Source of the DNA: Malaya genurostris
Lineage: Eukaryota; Arthropoda; Insecta; Diptera; Culicidae
Assembly: GCF_030247185.1 (NCBI RefSeq)
Contig: NC_080570.1
Location: forward strand, 146,974,641 to 147,038,640
Reading direction: 5' to 3'
DNA: 64,000 nucleotides
Positions 59,010-64,000 of the stretch are shown here, one piece after another. A program made the translations under genes and the position numbers. Position 1 is the stretch's first letter; every line of letters starts with the position of its first letter. The notes beneath the pieces are model-generated. The model saw nothing but the letters and a program-made list of their open reading frames with translations. It was not told the origin of the DNA and made no database searches.

Positions 59010-61388
59010 AACGAAGAAGAAAATGTTCTTCACATTAAACTACTGTTAAACGATCGAGATCCTGTCATAGAAAATGGTAAAGGTTCATGAAACCGTAGAG
59101 TCACAATTAAATCATTCGATTCTATGAAAAAAGACTAAATACCAGATTCTCAAATGTAACTACAAAATGAATCTAATATATCGTTGAATTATGTGACAAG
59201 AAACAAGAAAAATCACAGTTTGTCAATTGGTTCGCAAATTTGTTCCACTCGCTGGAACTAAAACTCTCGACGTTGTAGCAATAATCATAACGGACGACAA
59301 CTTTGACCGTCGCTCAAACTAGGAACCACCCGAAGAGCTCGCTTTGCAACAATGTTGCTAACAAAATTCGCCGTCAAACCTAAACCGTCAAATTTGGCTT
59401 GTTCCAGTAGGCCACGAGTATCCTCGATCCGCCACCATCCGCTCCTGTACCCACAAGTCGTTCGAAGTGTGATTCTGTTTCCATTCACAAGTCACTGCCA
59501 GCAAATGAAAACAACCGGAGAGAAAGCGCTCGAACCTGATCATAACAAACATAAAAACATCGTTGGTATGGAAACCGGGGACGGACCACTCACCTCAGGT
59601 GATAGTTTAAAAAAAAACATAAAGGCGAAAACTAGAAACCGTTAGAAAATGGTTCGATCACACTTCTCTCGTTGAGTGCAGGGTGTGGGATAAGCCGAGG
59701 TGGCGCCGGGTTTTAAATAGTTTTGTTTTTTTTTATCATACCGGTGTCGTGATCGCGCGCGCGTTCCAAAAATTGTTTACAAACTATGAACTCGTTTTTT
59801 GGGTCCGCTGACCATAACACATATTTTTCTAGAGCTTTTGGTGTTTGACTAATTGGGGTTTATGCTGTTGTCCAGATTGACACTCACTCTCTGGGCCATG
59901 GTGGACGCGGGGTAGTGGAAGAAATCAACGAGAACGGTGTGGAACGATGTTTGTTGATCCAACTGAGCTAACGGATTTATTTCGCTAGGTTTTTTTTACT
60001 CAAGTACTTCTGTATTGAGAGCTCATACTGTGCTGCGTGTTACGTAACCATGATCTGTGGTAAGCCTACTTCGATTTGATGTACTATTTAGACCCAGGGT
60101 ATTCGAGTTTGGTTGCTCTACTAACCTAGAAATGTATTGCGTTGAGCTCACGATACGTGAAACACGGTGGAAAGTTCTGGATAGTGATTGTGTCAGAACC
60201 CAGAACCGAGATATATTACACTTGAATGTCATATTGATCAACATGACCAGTGTGTTAGTAAGATTTTCAAAACAAATTCAGGAAATTAGAACAGTTCTCA
60301 ATTGCTTTTCATTAAAGCACTGCACTCATTTCGCCGAATCGTTAAATTCCCTCCAGACAGAAAATACAAAGCGAGGCCGTGTGTGGCCATTGCCAAAAAT
60401 ATTCGATTACCCATTGCAACTGCACCGGCAAGAATTGATTCACGCGACCCGTACCCTTCCTGCAGTGTTTCATTCTTTAACAGTAATGACGGTCAAATTG
60501 ATTGAAATCGTTTCTTATGCAACGCGGCTCGTAAAGTGGGTCCCGATTGTCGAAGGCCAGCGTGTCGTTTGGGGCAGACTGCATCCTACCCCGTCAAGAA
60601 TCATCGGAATCACGGGAACCAGGTCAACAATTTTCAATATCAATATCGTCGTTTGAATCAATATTCAGTGTCGATGTCAGACAAAGAAAGATTTCTGTTA
60701 GTGATCCTGATAAAGTAAGACAAAAATGCGAACCAATGACAAATGTTGGTGCAATGAGCGACACAGTCGGCATAGCAGTAAAAGTGGTAAAAAAGAATAG
60801 AGAAGAAAATAGAGAAAATAGTGAAAATCCGTGAACGTTGAATTTGAGCTTTGATAAATAACTTCGGAAGAAACAAGTAAAAATGACAATCAACCACGAA
60901 TAGATCTTCGGGTAAATGGAGTCAAACTTATGAATACAAGAATTTTAATAAATATGTCGTGTCCAGGCCTAAGGCCAAACGACCGTAAACCATACAGAAA
61001 TTATGGGATAAAAGAACTAAGATAAAATAAACTTCGGTTTCTTCAGTCACTGTTTATTGCCGATTTAGCGCCATTGAAACCATATAGAAAGATCAACAAA
61101 CGTGTTTCTAATGTGCTCAACAACCAGCAAGGGCCCCATACAGCTCCCGTGCAAAGTGACTCACCGAACACAGTACCACAACGATTCTATGTGAGACCAT
61201 TGCGGCCCAACGACAAATAATCCACTCAACACGATTCCTACACAGGACAACAACTAAACGATGCTAATAAACCCCAGTGGACCTCTCATTGTTAACCTAT
61301 GGTTCAGTTACTTTAATGAAAACCAAGTTATGTAATTTTTATGAGGTGTAATTATTATTAATTTTTCATTCGACAGAATGGATACGAT
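59010..61388. other. No gene recognised
   Basis: Contains a short CG run (59753-59762) and several open frames, the longest 199 codons from 60057 on the plus strand. It lacks recognisable motifs, has competing frames and no splice support, so I do not call it. Confidence 0.35.
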
Positions 61389-61396
61389 ATCCCAAC

Positions 61397-61697
61397 CAGT
61401 GCTGTCAACTGTTTTTTCCAAAAATCTGTATTTGGCGGAAAAATCTATCTGTACAATATCTTTCTCGAAAAATCAAACATCGATTTAGTACGGAAACTGT
61501 TTTTGCGACCAAAAAAAAAACAAAAAAAGGTCGCTCGAGCTGGTTTATCCCTATGGAATCCAACACAAAAACTGAAAATCGGTATTTATCTGTATGAAAA
61601 TTGAAATATCGGTTTTTTGAGAGAGCATATCTGTATTACTGTATCGAGTCCAAAAATCGGTATAAATACCGAGAAATCGGTATAGTTGGCAGCGCTG
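61397..61697. mobile_element. 301-bp hAT-type MITE with perfect 8-bp TSD
   Basis: Ends CAGTGCTGTCAACTG and the complement of CAGCGCTGCCAACTA. Perfect ATCCCAAC flanks lie at 61389-61396 and 61698-61705. Inside are 'AAAATCTGTATTTGGCGG' at the left and 'CGGTATAAATACCG' near the right. Non-coding. Confidence 0.9.
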
Positions 61698-61758
61698 ATC
61701 CCAACACAACAGGAGGCCATGTTTTTTTTACACGCTCGTCCAACTTTACTCTCTAGTA

Positions 61759-63110
61759 CAGTGTTGCCAGATCATTTTTTCAAAAATCTGTATCCGACGC
61801 AAAAATCTATCGGTACTATATCTGTATCACACTCTTTGCTGCATAAGTGCCAGGAAAATGTCACTGGAGCTCAGTTAAGTGAGCAAAAAAAAACTACAAA
61901 GATCAGCCCGATGGGGTTGTTCGAGCTATTGATGTGGAACAAGGCAACCAAAATTTCTAATGATCGACATTTTCAATTAATCGTCATACTTTTAAATACG
62001 CAAATGCACGAAAGTCTGCTTAGATTGATCTTGATTAGGAACCAACACCGAACACGCGAACCCAAAATATAGACTCTATTTGTCTTAATTTGTATTTGTT
62101 TTGTAGCCGACGGAATTACATCAATAGCCCAAATGTATGAAATTATATGTTTGTACATGCTTGCGATACGGATATCGATATTTAAGCTTCTCTTCGCCAA
62201 GCTTGTGTTCAAGTTTTGTATGCAAGCAGTTATTTTTATAGCGTTTCTCTACCATTACTACCATTCTGCGATTTCGGTTGAAGCGATAAACTTTTTCTCA
62301 TTATCAATCGAGTTCATCTTATATAAATTAGAAATTAATCCTATGCACTCAAAATTTACCCTGGGGAAGTTGTCAATTTCTCAGGTGAACCGACATAACA
62401 TGGGATTTCATCAAATCTTGCATAACACAAGATCAGAGCATACCAATTAAAGCTTCAAATCGTTTTATGGCACTTTTTGTCTTGCTGTCTAGCAACAACC
62501 TACCTCTAGCATGCTACGCGTAGGACTGAAACGTTAGCTATAATTTTGCTTATATTTATAGCTTCGCGTGCTTCCAACAGCTTCGCTTTTGCATCGATTG
62601 ACCAATCAGAGCGATGCGTTCCCTTTGATATCGCTTACTCCTTCAAAATCGTCGACTATGGCAGGGAAATCCGGTATGCCGGAGATTTTTTGCATGCAAA
62701 ATAGGACACTGCTAGCTTATAATCAAGATTTCAATGATTTACAATTAAAATGCATGGCTATGTACATTCAAATCAATTCGTAGAAATATTTCCAATCAAA
62801 TGGTATAATAATATTAATAATTGATACAAAATTGACTGAGCTGTGATTGTTCAAAACCTGACCACATTTCTACGTGTATTTTTCTTGAGTTTCTAATTTG
62901 TACCCCTATATAAGTAGAAAACAAAAATGTGTTCCACATTAAAAGTTCTTACGACAACCTTTCCTCATGCTTATCCCAGCAAAAACCCATAATCGGTATT
63001 TATCACTGAATTATCGGTATTTTGGGAGAGCATACCGATTGCGGTGTATTGCGGTCTAGAGGTCAAACCTCGGTATAAATACCGAGTAAGCGGTATACCT
63101 GACATCGTTG
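61759..63110. mobile_element. 1.35-kb related hAT-type element, 8-bp TSD (7/8)
   Basis: Left end CAGTGTTGCCAGATC, right end …TACCTGACATCGTTG, with flanks CTCTAGTA (61751-61758) and ATCTAGTA (63111-63118). Both termini resemble those of the 301-bp neighbour: 'AAAAATCTGTATCCGACGCA' on the left, 'CGGTATAAATACCGAGTAAG' on the right. The larger interior has no transposase that I can recognise; it may contain further insertions. Confidence 0.8.
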
Positions 63111-63118
63111 ATCTAGTA

Positions 63119-64000
63119 AGCAATTTGTACTCTCTTCCGTTTATTTAGTTTAAATATCAAAAAGTAAGTAATATTGATTCAGGAAACTGAGTAACTTCTA
63201 CTCTGTTTCTGAATTGATAAATAATGTTACTTACCGTACTTCAAAAAGGTTGTGGGAGAAAATTGTGTAAAACTTCATCGTAGAAGCCCCGGTTTTCCCA
63301 GCTTAGTTGTGATGGTGTATTTTGTTCCATCAAATGTAGGTTTGAAGTTGTTCGACGAAAATTGTAAATATGTTTGATTGTGTTTAAATAATATTGGGGG
63401 CTATCTTTAGGACCACGTTGTGTCTGTTGATTGGTTGTAAATAAATAAATAATAAAAACATGGATTTAAGTTGATCATTTATGCTAATTTTTACTTTTCT
63501 AGCACTAAGTAAATGTTACTCAGAATTTGACAAAAATCATAATTACTCCATAATAAGTAAATCTAACTACACTCACTATATAGTAATTCCACTTTTAACG
63601 AAAGTGGTGAGTGAAATTGTATTCACTTCAGACTAACATTGAACGAGCGTGTACTAAATTCCGAATCAAATTCTAGACGAGTTACTTCAGCACACTTTAA
63701 TACTGTGCAGTTCGATTTGTTGTGAACTGTGCAATACAATCTGTGCGGTAAATCTGGCTAATATACGAATACGATTAAAAATACAGTATGAAATGTATAA
63801 TCAACATACAATTACCGAACTTCTGTAAATCGTTTTTTTTTTTTCGAAAGCAAGTTTTCCAAGTCCAAGGCCTTCGTCATTCAAAAACTACTTCACCAAT
63901 TACGATTTTTCAAATTTGGCATTCACTATCTACGTATAAAATATCCAACCCCAACGTTTCTCTTTTTGTTTTTTTGTTAAGTTGAGGAGGTTTTACAGCT
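63119..64000. other. No gene recognised
   Basis: AT-rich. 'AAGTAAGTAATATTGATTCA' (near 63161) and 'TGATAAATAATGTTACTTAC' (near 63215) form a diverged palindrome about 80 bp long. Nothing else supported. Confidence 0.4.

Noticed and set aside
60057..60656. 199-codon plus-strand frame
   Set aside because: Longest unexplained frame, but it has no recognisable domain, competing open frames overlap it and there is no promoter or splice evidence; not strong enough to call a gene.
61686..62072. 128-codon frame in the 61.8-kb hAT-type element considered as a transposase fragment
   Set aside because: It starts in one element and continues into another, and no hAT catalytic or BED-finger motif is visible.

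Overview
The window is nuclear DNA of an insect, most probably a culicine (Aedes-like) mosquito. The evidence is two conserved animal genes with short spliceosomal introns, one of them the ecdysteroid gene neverland. There are also ITmD37E-type transposons, tRNA-derived SINEs resembling mosquito Feilai, a dispersed repeat with the core 'CCCGGAGGGCCGA' and 'TCGGAGATGGCTGAACCG', and many MITEs. The species call is inference. The sequence is AT-rich, and two confident host genes occupy only about 4 kb of exon.

Genes. (1) 21819-23934, plus strand: origin recognition complex subunit 2, three exons, 665 aa. An E2F-type site and an initiator-like sequence lie about 100 bp upstream. (2) 40923 to 32212, minus strand: neverland (cholesterol 7-desaturase), five exons, 473 aa. 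The first exon carries the membrane anchor and is separated by a 7.1-kb intron from four compact exons with the Rieske and non-haem iron centres. The two genes are unrelated in function (DNA replication; ecdysteroid synthesis) and are separated by 8 kb of nested transposons. Weaker candidates are small exons near 8.2-8.7 kb, an ORF at 47.3-47.6 kb, and a GC-rich promoter/first-exon-like block at 54.6-54.9 kb.

Layout. 1-8 kb: SINE copies, the dispersed mosquito repeat, a long-arm MITE, a 1.74-kb non-coding retroelement with a 23-bp target duplication and a perfect 206-bp (TAA)n tract, and two decayed Tc1/mariner transposases. 8-14 kb: candidate exons, then a 3-kb TTCGGTAA/TTACCGAA-rich block with MITE-in-MITE nesting. 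14-21 kb: a 7-bp-TSD element, a SINE, a 195-bp hairpin MITE and a hAT-type MITE. 21.8-23.9 kb: ORC2. 24-31 kb: a hAT-type MITE, a nearly intact ITmD37E transposon with a 7-bp-TSD element nested in it, a LINE RNase H remnant, and an internally deleted mariner inside that LINE. 32-41 kb: neverland, with piggyBac-like, palindromic and SINE insertions in intron 1. 41-50 kb: a third broken ITmD37E, repeats and mostly featureless AT-rich DNA. 50-52.6 kb: an unusual 2.4-kb strand-asymmetric minisatellite. 53-64 kb: more MITEs, an internally inverted second copy of the (TAA)n retroelement, and a group of hAT-type elements with verifiable 8-bp target duplications.

Most of the biological information is in the transposon record. 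Many elements can be delimited to the base by terminal inverted repeats plus target duplications, and at least four nested insertions can be ordered in time.
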